A DNA stretch of 64,000 nucleotides, from positions 8,013,469-8,077,468 of the forward strand of contig OZ038453.1 of the NCBI GenBank assembly GCA_964036195.1, in the 5' to 3' direction. This document shows positions 44,064 to 57,600 of the stretch, in pieces (the first letter of the stretch is position 1; every line of letters starts with the position of its first letter). The position numbers were made by a program, and so were the translations under genes. This DNA comes from Sphaerolaimus hirsutus (taxonomy: Eukaryota; Nematoda; Chromadorea; Monhysterida; Sphaerolaimidae). The notes beneath the pieces were generated by a model. The model saw only the letters and a list, made by a program, of their open reading frames with translations. It was not told the origin of the DNA and did no database searches.

Positions 44064-44384
44064 CTGTATATACTAGAATAATTCCACCGCCTTGAATAAT
44101 TCTTCCCTTGAATAATTCCTCCCTCTTTGACGAGTGAGGAAAAAATGCTTCCCCCCTCGCATATCATAAAGTTAAAGTTAAAGTTTTTAAACCAATTTGA
44201 ACAAAAATTGTGTGTTATTTAGTAAATAAAGCATATTTTATGAAATCAGTAAATTGAAACACGGTAAAAATTTATGACGATATAATAATTCCCCCTTGAA
44301 TAATCCCCCACCTCGAATAGTCGCCCCACAAAAAAGTCCGAAGAAAAAATAATTCCCCGGAGGGATTATTCGAGTATATACGGT
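44064..44384. mobile_element. CTGTATATACTAGAATAATTCC element
   Basis: Ends CTGTATATACTAGAATAATT and ATTATTCGAGTATATACGG, flanked by TA. Related to 13834-14159. Confidence 0.65.
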
Positions 44385-44418
44385 AAACTAGGTTTCCACA
44401 AATATTTTGAAACACATG

Positions 44419-45260
44419 CCGTATTACCTCCAATATAAGGTATACCGTATTACCTCGAATTGACCCCCCCCCCCCTTGAATTAACCCCCCTCGAAATACC
44501 CCCCCTAAAATTCGGCTGGGGAAATAACAACCCCCCCCCCCTCGAAATACCCCCCTAAAATTGAGTCTAAAGCTAACGTACATGACAAATACAACAGTTT
44601 GTGATATGTACAATGCAGAACACACGTTAAAACTGATGATTGAGTAATGTTAGGGAAGGGTTTAAGTGTATATGCAGTTGTATACAGTTATATATGCCAT
44701 TAAAGACATCTACATCTATGTATTTGTTTGATTTTTTTACGTCTGAGTATGGGGAATTTCCGAAAATTTCTGGCACAATAATAGACCCCCCCCTCGAATA
44801 AACCCCCCCTCGAATTATCCCCCCCCTCAAATTTTGCTGGCGAAAAAATAAACCCCCTGGGGGTATTTCGAGGTAAGACGGTACCTCCAATATTAAGTAC
44901 CCTCTCACAGCAGGTATAACGTTTGGCTTTTTTGGAAGTGACAAAATAACTATAAGCAATACCTCCGATATAAAATATACCTCTAATATAAAGCGCAACT
45001 GGCTGCATGCCAAAATGTGTAAAATCGCAAAAACCGTTGCCAAACATGACGGACAACAATGCAAATATTTATGGCTGCAGGGCAGGGCACCAAGGGTTCA
45101 CGATTTTGTTACATTATAGTTTAAAAAAATAGATTGCGTTCATGTTCTGTTCGCTGTTGGTTAATTGTCCACAGAATTTGGCAAAAACAATTGAAGGTAC
45201 CACTAATAAAAGGTACAGTAAAAAGATGATGAAATCAATATAAGGTACTTATATTGATGG
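44419..45260. mobile_element. CCGTATTACCTCCAATATAAGG element, outer copy
   Basis: Left tip CCGTATTACCTCCAATATAAGGTA is interrupted by the element at 44445 and resumes as CCTCCAATATTAAGTACCC. ATAAGGTACT/AATATAAGGT motifs continue to about 45260. The right tip is not found. Confidence 0.5.
44445..44881. mobile_element. CCGTATTACCTC element nested in another
   Basis: Ends CCGTATTACCTCGAATTGACC and TTTCGAGGTAAGACGG, flanked by TA. Confidence 0.8.
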
Positions 45261-45666
45261 TAATTTGGTCAAAAGGTAAGCTTTGAACACATTTGCATTT
45301 ACTGGAATGATGTGTCTGTCAACTGCAAATGATTGGAAAAGAACTCACCTGAGTGAACTCAAATGTGTTTAAAGCTGACTTTTAAGTTTTCAGTTGGAAA
45401 CTAGTATTTGTAACTTATTTTCTTGCAACTTATTTATATTTTTGTGTAAATTATTTTCTGCCTCATTTAACATGTTGTACAATTAAAGCTATAAACTATA
45501 TTCTAAAACTAAAGACTTCAATAGGCCACTCTTAACAACTCATGTTGGCTACAAAATTGATTTTTTTCTATCTTTCAAATTTTCACATTTTTTAATAGTA
45601 AAACATAAAAAACCTGGCCACAGAAAATTCTATACTAATTCAAATTCAAAAAATATGCAAACCACC

Positions 45667-48600
45667 ATGTTGAGAGCTCTACTGTTGCTGGTTGTCACAC
45701 ATGGCACATCAGCAAGGGATCCAAGTCAATGTCCATGCTTTGGTGAAAGTGATGTGGTTGTGAAGTGACTAGTCTGATCAAAATGTCCTGTTCAAATTAC
45801 TCATTTTCAAGCTGATTGCATAACTGATGTGACAAACATTATATTTTTCAATCTTTGATCACATCAGGAACAAAGCTTTAGGTTAATGAAGGAATACCGT
45901 ATTACCTCGAAATAACCCCAGGGGGTTTATTATTTCGACAGCAAAATTTGAGGGGGGATAATTCGAGGGGGGGGGTTTATTCGAGGGGGGGGGGTCTATT
46001 ATTTCGCCAGAAATTTTCGGAAATTCCCCATACGCAGACGTAGAAAAATCGAACAATCACATAGATTTATATGTGTTTATAGGCATATATTACTGTATAC
46101 CGTATTTCCTCGAAATACCCCCCGGGGGGTGATTGTTTCATAGTGGTCCGAGAGGGGGGGGGGGGTTAAACGAGGGGGGGGTATTTCGAGGGGGGGTTAT
46201 TGTTTCACAAGAAAATTTTTGAAAACCAAGTACGAAATTGTCGTCTGAAACGTACGCAGACGTCTAAAAATGCAACAAAAACCGCCATTTATAAGGTTCT
46301 GTTGACTAATATTAGTATGTAGATGGTATGTACACTGTTCTAACGTGACACCGACATTGTTTTAACGTGTGTTCTGCAGTACACTGAACACAAACTACAG
46401 TTATTGTCATGTACGTTCCCTTTACACTCAATTTGGGGGGGGGGTATTTCGAGGGAGGGGGGGGTGATTGTTTCATAGTGGTCTCGAGAGGGGGGGGGTC
46501 AAACGAGGGGGGGGTATTTCAAGGGGGGGGGGGTATTTCGAGGAAATACGGTATACACAAAAACCCTTCCCTAACGTCACTTAATCATCAGTTTTAACGT
46601 GTGTTCTGCATAGTACAGATCACAAACTGCGGTATTTGTCATGTACGTTCACGTTACACTCAATTTTAGGGGGGGTATTTCGAGGGGGGGTTTATTATTT
46701 CCTCAGCCGAAATTTAGGGGGGGTATTTCGAGGGGGGGGGGGGTTAATTCAAGGGGGGGATAATTCGAGGTAATACGGTACTTCATCAGTGAGACAATTT
46801 TGGCCTTGACAAGGTCAGATCAAGTGTTCAATAAAGGTATTACCAAAAAAGCTGTGAAGATTTACAATTTTACACATCATCAAGTAAGTTGTGGAACTTC
46901 ATGACACTTATTTAATACAACAGACCCCAAAATCTGTAAATGATGTCCATCAAACGCTCAGCCACCAGCAGCCAGATACAATTTGCCAGACCTGTAAACA
47001 CTGGCAAAGTAGGTTTCTGACAACTAGCTGCCAGCTCCCTCACTCAACAAAAAAAATCATGATCATGGACGCACTGAAAGCTCATGCAAATTTTACTTGC
47101 TGCAGCTGCATGTTGTAGCTAACTGACATTACTGATAAAAATGCATGTGATCAACCAGCACAGATCAATTTGGTCATTGACTACATACATCCATAACAAG
47201 ACAATCAAAATCATTTGAATGCAATATCTTTTACTGATAGTGCTCCCATTAAAGTAGGACTCTTTGATCAGACAAGGTCCTATGCGGGCAGCTGTTTCCT
47301 GACCACTGCCAGTGGCACAGGACTTGTCAACTGGGAACAGGCCAGAGCAGACCAACACAATGTTCAACTGAGCTGCATGCGGCACTATACACTTGCCTCT
47401 GTGCATGATGCCCATCTCAGATTGGTCATTGCACATGCTTTCAAGGAGGTGGGTGAATGTTTGTAGTGACTTGTACAAATGTTTTACCTACGTTATTTGG
47501 TGGGTTATTTGTTCATAGTGCAGATTATTTGAGCTGTAATTGAAATTGGCAGCAATAAATACATCATGATATACATCATTCTAGACATGGGTATTTTGAG
47601 GGGGGTTTAAATCATAGCGGCTTATTTAAGGGGATATGTCAGGGGGGCATTTTAAGGGTTGTTTTGAGGAAATACTGTATATGAATGACTGCCACATGTG
47701 AGGCAAGAATTTGAACCTGGATCTGTTAGGCCAAAATAATGCTAGCAACAGTATTTTGAAAGATGTTTGAGATTTTTTGTATACTGGAATGTCAAGTGCT
47801 GATGGACAATCTACATTGGGTAAAGTGAATATTTCAATTAACCTGATTAATTTACAATTACCTGCTTCCCATGATGATATTGGAAGTGTGTTACATAAAC
47901 CCTGAACTTGGAAGTCTTGCTTATTTATCATAACAGCAACTCAATCTTTATGGCGTGAGATTGAGAGTAGGATTGGGGCACAATGGCAACCATACATGGT
48001 ATTGGCATGGGAATGGCAGGGTGATCCCAGCCAACAGCAGCATACAGGTCAGTGCAGTAGTCCACATCTGGAGCCAGTTCCGCAAGTGAAAAAGCGAAGT
48101 AAAATGGCAAGTGAAATGGCAAAAGCAAGTCAAGTTGTGACATTTCACTTCTCACTTACCCTTTTCTTTGCTTTTGCCAATTTACTTGCTATTTCACTTC
48201 ACCATTGCCGTTTGCGCTTTCACTTCTCCACTTGCTGAACTGGCACCAGATCCACCACATGTGCCTCATGTCATTCACGCAGTTGATTTATTGCAGGATG
48301 AATTCATTCTCTGGCCCGGCTTTGGCTCAACCCTATCACATGAGAATCATTCCAGTGCCATTGTTGACTTGGACACTGGCCAACTTCACACTGCCGATGT
48401 CAGTGAAGAGCTGCCAGCACTGTGGCAGGCTCCAAGTATAACACCATATCAGATGGAAGTTCAGTGTATGGATGGTGTGCATGGAAGTGGGGTGCATCAG
48501 GAAAATGATGTCATAATGCCGATGGACAAACAAGATTACATTTTTTGTCAGAGACACTGCTTCAAAGCAAACTGCAGTTCATTCACATTGAAAGAGGGAA

Positions 48601-51600
48601 TTGGCGGTGGATATGAGTGCATTCTCCATGTGGGATATAGGTATTTACATTTTTCAGATTTGGAAAACTTTGCATATGTATTACCATTTCTCCAAGCTCA
48701 AAAATCATAATAACTGCAGTCCAACTCAAGTCCAGCTGGAATCTATGGCTGGGGCACAGTTTTGCTCAAAGCATGATTCGTCATTTGAAAAAGGTAAGGC
48801 TGTTAGATTTGCTCCCTGAATTTTTTGTGAGGTTTTTCATGTTTATGAGGAATCTTTGAGATTTTTCTGAACCAATGATGAACCTGAACGTTTTTTACTT
48901 TTATAAATGTGTATACTATTTAAATTGACTTGAATGAATGTGCGATATGTTTTGTGTGTGAGTGATGTGGACATGCATTATTGATGGAAAAGCGCCAGGA
49001 AAAATGGCGCAATGGCGCCATTCAAAAAATTGGCGCCGGGCGCCAGAGAAAATGGCGCCATGGCGCCATCTGAAAAAATGGCACCGGGCGCCAAATGGCG
49101 CTAGAAACAATGGCGCCAACCAGAAAATTCACTAGTTCAGCCTGTTTATTATCAAGAAAGTATTTACAGAAGAGCAACGTGCTATACCACTTTCTGACGG
49201 CGATTCAAGCCACAAAATTCATCTTAAAATGAATATAACCTATGTGCAATACTTGCTGGAAATACCAGGGGGTTTAGTATATTGTCAGTAACTAGGGTGT
49301 CAAATTTCCGTTTCCGTTTTCCGTTTCCACCTTTCCGCAGGAAAATTTTTTACCTTTCCGTTTTCTGTTTTCTGGCAGCTGAAATTTTTTTAACTTTCCG
49401 TTTTCTGTTTTCCGGCAGCTGAAAATTTTTTACCTTTCTGTTTTCCAGCAGCTGAAAATTTTTTACCTTTCCTTTTCCGTTTTTCCGGCCCATTTTTCCG
49501 TTTTCCAGCTGAAAAATTTTTACCTTTCCGTTTCCATTTTTCCAGGCCATTTTTCCATCTTTTGGCTAGATTTTCAGTTTTCTGGCATTTTTCCATTATT
49601 TTTCCAATATGTATTTATCTTTTTCCACTATGGTGTTTTTTTACCAGGTTCTTAATGGTGTCATTCATAATTTTTATCTGTATCGAAATCTGTATCAGAC
49701 ATGCTCACAAAGACATGAAGAGAGAGACATGCTCACAAAACTCGGAGTCAAGATGTTTGCTGCCGATGGCTCGATTCTGCTTGGAAATCCCAACTACCTG
49801 GCCAGTCTGTGCAACATCACCACACAAACTGATTTGGCTGATTTGTCAACCTGCGACATCAAGTTACGACCACCTGCCTATCGATTTGGGAAGACTGCTG
49901 ATTGTGCAAATGTTGCCGAATGGTAAAGCCCTCATGCAACACATCAAGGAAAGTGCAGCAGAAGTCCAAGTCGATGGATGTTGGATAAAATACCTGCTGT
50001 CAATGCAAGATGTGAAATTTGTTCATCTGATTGAGTCCAACTTTGTTGTTGTTGTAGTGTATTTTTGCTACCTTTTGATGATTTTTTGTTGGTTCAGTTA
50101 AGCTTGAACTACAAGTGAAGTTACTGACATGATCCATAATTGCAGAATGTACATCTACCACAATCAAAGCCAAACAGGCAAACCTGCATGCAAATTGTCC
50201 ATTTCCATGCAAATTTCACTTTATTTTTTTCCGTTTCCGTGAAAATTTTGCTTTCAATTTTCTGTTTTCCGGCATTTCATTTTTCTGTTTTCCGTTTTCT
50301 GGCCAATAATTTTTTTTTACCTTTCCATTTTCCGGCAGAATTTTTTTTTACATTTCCGTTTTCCGTTTTCCGTAAAGTGAAAATTTTTTACCTTTCCGTT
50401 TTCCGTAAAAAAAATTTTTTGACACCCTATCAGTAACTTTTGAGGGAGTTGATTCAAGGGAATTGAAATTTGTTCCTTTGATAGCCCCCCCCCCCCAAAA
50501 AAAAACGTCAGACGAAAAATAATTCCCGAGAGGAATTATTCAAGCAAATACAGTATAAGCAGATATGCATTGCAAATACGGCCCTACCCCATCCTAAAGT
50601 ATACTCGGCGGACATCACACTTAGTATGGAAAGTCACCAAACCCATCTGAATAATGCACCAAAATTATACAGTTTTTATATCATACTACCGTATTACCTC
50701 GAAATACCCCCAGGGGGTTTATTATTTCGCCAGCAAAATTTGAGGGGGGGATAATTCGAGGGGGGGGTTTATTCGAGGGGGGGGGTCTATTATTTCGCCA
50801 GAAATTTTCGGAAATTCCCCACATGCAGACGTAGAAAAATCGAACAATCACATAGATTTATATGTGTTTATAGGCATATATTACTGTATATACACAAAAA
50901 CCCTTCCTTAACGTCACTTAATCTTCAGTTTTAACGTGTGTTCTGCATAGTACAGATCACTAACTGCGGTATTTGTCATGTACGTTCACGTTACACTCAA
51001 TTTTAGGGGGGGTATTTCGAGGGGGGGGTTTATTATTTTCTCAGCTGAAATTTAGGGGGGGTATTTCGAGGGGGGGGTTAATTCAAGGGGGGGGATAATT
51101 CGAGGTAATACGGTATTTCGTTTTTACTATGGAGCGATACATTACGGAATTCATCAATAGTTTTTTATTCATTGAATTATGGTAAGATTCTGTGCATACT
51201 TTGGGGTCCGTCGAGTATAACTACTGTATTTCGTCATATGAAACCGCTTGAAATACAACCACGTCTGAGCGAGCTGGGGAAATAATAGCCCCCCCCCCCC
51301 CCCCAACGAACGCATTTCAAGGAAATACGGTGCATTATCAATAGGTAATCAATGATGTAAAAGTTGGAAACAATTATTGAAATTTTTCTTATTGTTGGTA
51401 ATACTTGAAGATTTGCAGTTTATGTGGCATAAAACCATCAACTTGAACCCAAACTTGCAATGCTAGCAAACGATTACAGATGTGAATGTGTATACCTAAC
51501 ACCACCAAAATGTTATACTTCAGCAGATAAGGCAATTCAATAAGGAAATATATAACTGTTCATTCCGGTATCTTGGCGCCATTTCCGGCGCCATCCAAAT

Positions 51601-54600
51601 GAATGGCGCCAGGCGCCAAATTGGCGCCAGCGAAAATGGCGCCAAGGGCGCCATGGCGCCGCTCCAAATAATGGCGCCAGGCGCCAGACGGCGCCACAGA
51701 AAAGGTGCCCTTTCGCTGGTGCCCTTTGGCGCCATTAAAGGGCGTCAGCGCCATGGCGCCATTCCATCACTAACATGCATACAAGTATCTGCATACAAGG
51801 CCAAATTTTTGATAACAGAACCCATGTATGCTTTGTTTCTAGGGTTCGCATGATATGACTTTTTTATATCAAAATTCGATATTCAATAATTTTTTCTGAA
51901 ACCCGAAATTCAATATCGATACGATATGGAACCACCCTCAATATAGTGGAACGGTATCATGATACAATTACAAATCCCCTGAACACATATGACATATATA
52001 CAGGTGATTTGCTGTGGGTTTTCACCCGACACAGTCTATTTCAAAATGCGGTTCAGTTTAAATTAAGTGTGAATGGGCAAAAGTACTGGAGCACATGCAA
52101 AATGTGTGAGAGGTATGGCAAAAATTTTTGGCCTACTATTGTAGTGCCACTACATTGTATTATTTACATGTATTTACTCTGCAGTTGAGTAGGTTCTGGG
52201 TTCACTTCTGAACCCCTAAACTTCATGTTTCAGCCAATCCTTTATAAGTGGCTGTTTGTGTGTATTAACCAGTTCAGTTCTTTTGCCTGTTCTCTTTTGC
52301 ACTTCAGTGAAATGAAGTTAACCAAACAATGAGGAACGTGTCACATGGCTACAGTGCCCAAATAATAATTCCACAGCGCACTCTGAACGCCTCCAGTCCT
52401 CACCTTTGTCGGCACCAGGTGACCTTGGCTCCACATTGCTGAGGCTCACAAGTTGAAAAGCTCCCCGGGTACAGACTGCCATTGCTCTGAGCCCCATGGG
52501 TGCAACACTACACTATCACATTATATGTACGGGTGTCAGGATATCATGCTAATTTATGGGCGTTACAACTTCCTTAAAGCTTTACAAATTGATTGTTGCA
52601 ATGAAAAATGTTGTCGATTGGTAAGTGAAGTGGAACCAGTCATGAGACTGAGGCAGATCTCACAAGTGAGCTGCTCAAAGTCCAGAAGACTAATCTCCAC
52701 CCACTTTAAGGCATTGGACTGTTACATTGCTGGTCTTTAATATCTTATAGGACTTTTTTTCAGTCAACCTTAATAAAAAATAAGATAACATATAGAAGTA
52801 AATATTTTAATATTTAAAAGTTCAATAGCACAATCAACTATGTCTGCAAGTATCTGCGTTTTCAATTACAACTTTGTCAGAGACAGAGTAGGTTTGAACA
52901 GCTTAAGTTGACACAGCATGGGATTTTTACTTCCACATGCATGTCATTTCTGTTGGGAGTCCTTATTGTCTTGCTCTGCTCTGATATGCGTAAATTGAGT
53001 AAAACTTAAGTAAAAGAGTAAAAAAAGAGTAACTATACCCTTCACATTTCTTAGTTCCAGGGCCCTGGTTGTATTTAGGTATTTGATTATTTTTTGTACA
53101 ACTTTTACGTTTTTGTACCTCGCATATGCATATTTTGCTTAGCTGTTTGAAAACTAAGTTTGTCTGATAGAATTGTTCAGGTCCGTAAATAAGTATTAAT
53201 TATTCCCATGCCGTATATATTGAGTGCATTTTCTTTTCAATTACTATTATCCAACTAGAATTCTGTTTCATTCTTTTGTTCTTATATTGTACCCATAACT
53301 TGTAGAGCCAATCGCGGTATGTGTGTTAAATAAAATAAATAAATTAAGATATATTGAAAACTCAGACTAAAAATTCGAAAATCCAATAATTTTATGCAAA
53401 AAAATTCAAAAAGTAGTAAAAAAGATTTGAAAATTCGAAAAGTATCCAAAAATGCGAAAATTTGAAAATTGAAAAACTACTTTCAAAATTCAAAAAGTCA
53501 TTAAAAAAACACTGAAAAATTCAAATACTTTTTTCCAGAGGGTCTGCCATCGTTACACATGATGTGGTAACAATAATCAAGTCCAATAGAACGGCACATT
53601 CTGGCATAATTTTGAACCCATGAATACAATAGAAAAGCGGCCTCCAATAGAGCAGCACCTCCAATACAATGGCACCCCAAATATAGTGGCAGTAAAAAAA
53701 TAGTAAATAATTCACACAAAACGGATAACACTCTTCTATTAGAAGAAATGTGCTGAATATATAAAGAAAAAGTGCAAAATTGCACTTGCCTCAGGCAGGA
53801 ATCGAACCCGCACCTCCATATAGAACACGAGTGCCCTAAACACTAGACTACAGAGGCAGCTGGGTTCTTCACTATGAGGGGCTGACATGCTGCGTCGGCA
53901 ATGCCCTTAACAATAATGTATTCAAATGTGACAAATTTTTTATGAGTGACAAATTTCTGAAAAACATATTTTTTTGAACTTACAGCTTGCAGCATGCTGT
54001 CAATCAGTGAGAATGCAGAACTGACATATGCCAGTGGCTCAAAAATGAAACAGATATACAAAAGTGGTGATGTGGCTGCAATAGTTTGCCAGAACAAGAC
54101 TTTTTTTCCCACCAGTAAACAGGATAAACTGCAAGTAGCCTGCAAAGATGGAACATGGCTATATTGGGATCCCCTTGAGTACAGATGCATCACATTTAGC
54201 AGTCAGTTACAACTCATTTTATAAATTTTTTATAAATAAATAATTTTGACAAACTAATCGCTATACAAAGAATTATACCATATTTTGACAAATAAAATCA
54301 CGTGAAAAACTGCCCCATATTCACCCAAAGTTGAGGCAATGTGATAAATATGATGAGAAAAATCCATGTTTTGTCAGATGGAATATGGTGGATTTCATTG
54401 TAAGGTGTAATGTCGCCGAGTTTACATAATGATTTTTCAGTTTGTATTTACATTTTGATATGTTATAGACAACATAGTGAAATAACTTTGTTCTATCACA
54501 TTCACAGAGTTATGGATTTCACAAGTCTACTACTCTGCAAAGTGGCAGGAGTGGCAGCTAGGTAGCGATGCAGTGGTACGACAAAGTTCAATGATACATT

Positions 54601-57600
54601 TGTCATTTCCGCAAGCGTGCGAGAGTACATCGGCCCAATACAGAGGCTACGCATACTTCATCATACGCAAGTTTTTTTTCAAGTTTTATTGATTTTACAT
54701 GGCTTCAAAAACATGTGGGAAAATCAATTGTGATTGTAAAACAATTGCCAAAAAATACCAAAGCAATATTGCTTTACCAAGATTTGGCATTTCCCAATGC
54801 ACAAAATCAAACTGAAGATCTTGTGAAATGAAAGTGAAAATTAAATTAGAAATTAGTGAATTAGAAATCTGATGATGTATGTACATACAACTGATTTTAC
54901 ACCACAAAACCACCACTTTACATTTTGGATGTTCAGCTGCAAATGGGGATGTGTACCGGATCAATGTGGATGACTACAGTATGACACAGCTGGTGGATAT
55001 ACCAACAGCATACATAAGACACTATTCAGCTGGGACTCAAATACCTGGTGCCAGTTCCACTCCCAGACGCTGTGAAAAGCCCTATAAAATGTCAAATGTT
55101 ACGCGAAGTGTTTGAAGTCATGTAAAATGCCTTGCAAAATTCAACCGAGTTGCCATTTTGTAGGACTTTTTCATGACTTTTGACACTTTGACTGACATTT
55201 GGTATTTTACAGGTCTTTTTACATGACTTTTGACACTTTGCATGACATTTGAAATTTTACAGGGCATTTTACATGACTTTCACATTTTGCATGACATTTG
55301 ACATCATTCAGGGCATTTTACATGACTTTTGACACTTTGCATGGCATTTGAATCTTACAGGACATTTTACATGACTTTTGACACTTTGCATAACATTTGA
55401 CATCATACTAACGATGGCAAAAAAAGATTCGAAAATTCGAAAACATTTTCGAATTTTCGAATTTTTTCGTAATTTTCGAATTTTTATTTCGCCCCTAGAA
55501 AAAACACTTAAAAATCGATTTATTTTTCAAAAGATTCGAAAATTCGAAAATTCAAAAATAGTTTTCGAATTTTTTAGGGAATTCAAGGCAACAAAAAACG
55601 CTGTTAAGTTCAACGTGCTAAATAAATCAACGATTGATACTCGGCGCGTATCGAAAAGCGAAACGTAACAAAAAAACGTTGAAATGTCATCCACGGCGGA
55701 AGAGGCGGACTTCGACGCATCCGTTTTTATACTGTATTTCCTCGAAATATCCCCCCCCCCTCGAAATACCCCCTCAAAGTTTTCACTATACATTTATAAA
55801 CCCCCCTCGAAATACCACCCCCCCCCCCAATTTGGTGTATAGAGAACGTAATGCAGTTTGTGATCTGGGAAATACAGAACACACATCAAAAACAATGACT
55901 GTGTTGTTGAGAACAGGGTCTTATAAATGGCGTTAGTACCATCTACGTTAGTACCATCTAATTTAGTACCATCTACGTACTTATAAAAGTATATAGAGTC
56001 TTATAAATGGCAGTTTTTGTTGCATTTTTTGACATCTGTGTTACCTAAAAACAACAATTTAGTACTGGGATTTCGAAAAATTTCTGGCTAAATAATACAC
56101 CCCGTCGAAATACCCACCCTCGTTTAACCCCCCCCCCCCAAGTTTCCACTCTGAAAAAATAATATTGTATTTGATGCCATTTTTGTATTTTTTTGCTGAT
56201 ATTTTATTTGATGCCAACTTTTAAATTGTTGTTTTTATTGCCTTCACTCTGTTGGCGAATTAAATGTATCAATGTGTGAATTAAATGAAGCAGCACACTG
56301 GTTTGCATAACTCCTTCGTCCATTTTTAATGCTTATTTATGGTTAAAATAAGGTTATAACAACTGAGCAGAACATGAAGACAGTCTAAATTCTGTGTTTA
56401 AAGCTTAATATCCAATATTTTTCAAAAAAGATTCGAAAATTATTTGAAAAAATTCAAAAACTGGCCAAAAAAATTTGAAAATTGCCAAAAAAGATTCGAA
56501 AATTCGAAATTCGAAAATTAAATTCGAAATTCGAAAATTATTTTGAAGAAAAATTCGAAAATTCGAAAATTCATTTCAGAAAAAACACTTAAAAATTTAA
56601 AATACTTTTTTTTCGACTGTTTGCCATCGTTACATCATACAGGGCATTTTAGATGACTTTTGACACTTTGCATGACATTTGACATCTTACAGGGCATTTT
56701 ACATGACTTTTGACACTTTGCATTACATTTTACATTTTACAAGGCATTTTACATGACTTTTGACACTTTGAATTACATTTTACATTTTACAGAGCATTTT
56801 ACAGTGTTTGGGACTGCCCCCCTGGTGGAAGAGTACTGGTCTGTGGTGGATACATGGATTTTACTACTTATCAAGGTGTCGTAACCTGCTTTGTGTAAGT
56901 CTTGTTTCATGTATAAAAAAAGTAAAATGTATTTACGTTTATATGATAAATGCACATACGATCCCCCCCCTTGAATTAACCCCCCCTCGAATTACCCCCC
57001 CCCCCTCAAACTGGGCTGGGGAAATAATAACCCACCCCCTCTCGAAATACCCCCTCTCCGGAATGATGTACATCATGTATGCAATGTACATGATACATTT
57101 ATTACTACTTATTTGCATCGCAGCTACTCTTCTACGCTCATTTGTGTACAGATGTACATCTAGAGCCCCAATATAACCAATATTCTCACATTTATTACCT
57201 TTTTTGTGTAAGAAATAGCGTATTCTTAACTACGAATTCCACGAAATTTTCTGGCGAAATAATAGAACCCCCCCTCGAATAAACCCCCCCTCAAATTTTG
57301 CTGGCGAAATAATAAACCCCCATGGGGGTATTTCGAGGTAATACGGTACTTTAGTACTGTATAAATACGTTTAAGTTTCCTCCCAAAAAATACTGGTACT
57401 CACTTACTCATGTTCTTTTTAAAGTATGCGAGTACAGAAAACGTATGTAGGTAAATATATACGCAGTTTCAATGCATAGTAGTATCGAACTGGTAGAATG
57501 AAAAAAGAAAAAAAAGAAAATAGAATGTTGAAGAATCAAATTAAAAAAAAATTTAAAATTGGAGAGAAAAATACAATTTTTATACAATTTTACCACAATT

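Larger units (their letters stand above)
47255..48640 (+). other. C-type lectin-like domain and PAN-like segment (exons 2-4 of gene C)
   Basis: Exon 2 has YAGSCFLTTASG, NWEQARADQ and LASVHDAHLRLVIAHAF, the first half of a C-type lectin fold. Exon 3 has RVGLGHNGNHTWYWHGNGR, matching the family's IGL...W.W.DG core. Exon 4 begins with SSAIVDLDTGQLHTADVSEE, the end of the fold, where the usual cysteines are replaced, so at least one disulphide is missing. It then has YIFCQRHCFKANCSSFTL, a Cys pattern like PAN/apple modules. Calcium-ligand motifs EPN/QPD and WND are not seen, so sugar binding is doubtful. Confidence 0.7.
54937..56894 (+). other. First kelch exon of gene C, interrupted
   Basis: Left part 54937-55050 encodes GDVYRINVDDYSMTQLVD and IRHYSAGTQIPG. 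Right part 56828-56894 encodes GRVLVCGGYMDFTTYQGV. With the insert and one CCTGGTG removed, the spacing to the GGY motif equals that of the next repeats, and the exon ends in phase 2, matching 57641. Confidence 0.75.

Noticed and set aside
46891..47118. Possible extra exon of gene C with CQTCKHW
   Set aside because: No convincing donor in phase, and exon 1 already joins 47255 in the correct phase without it.
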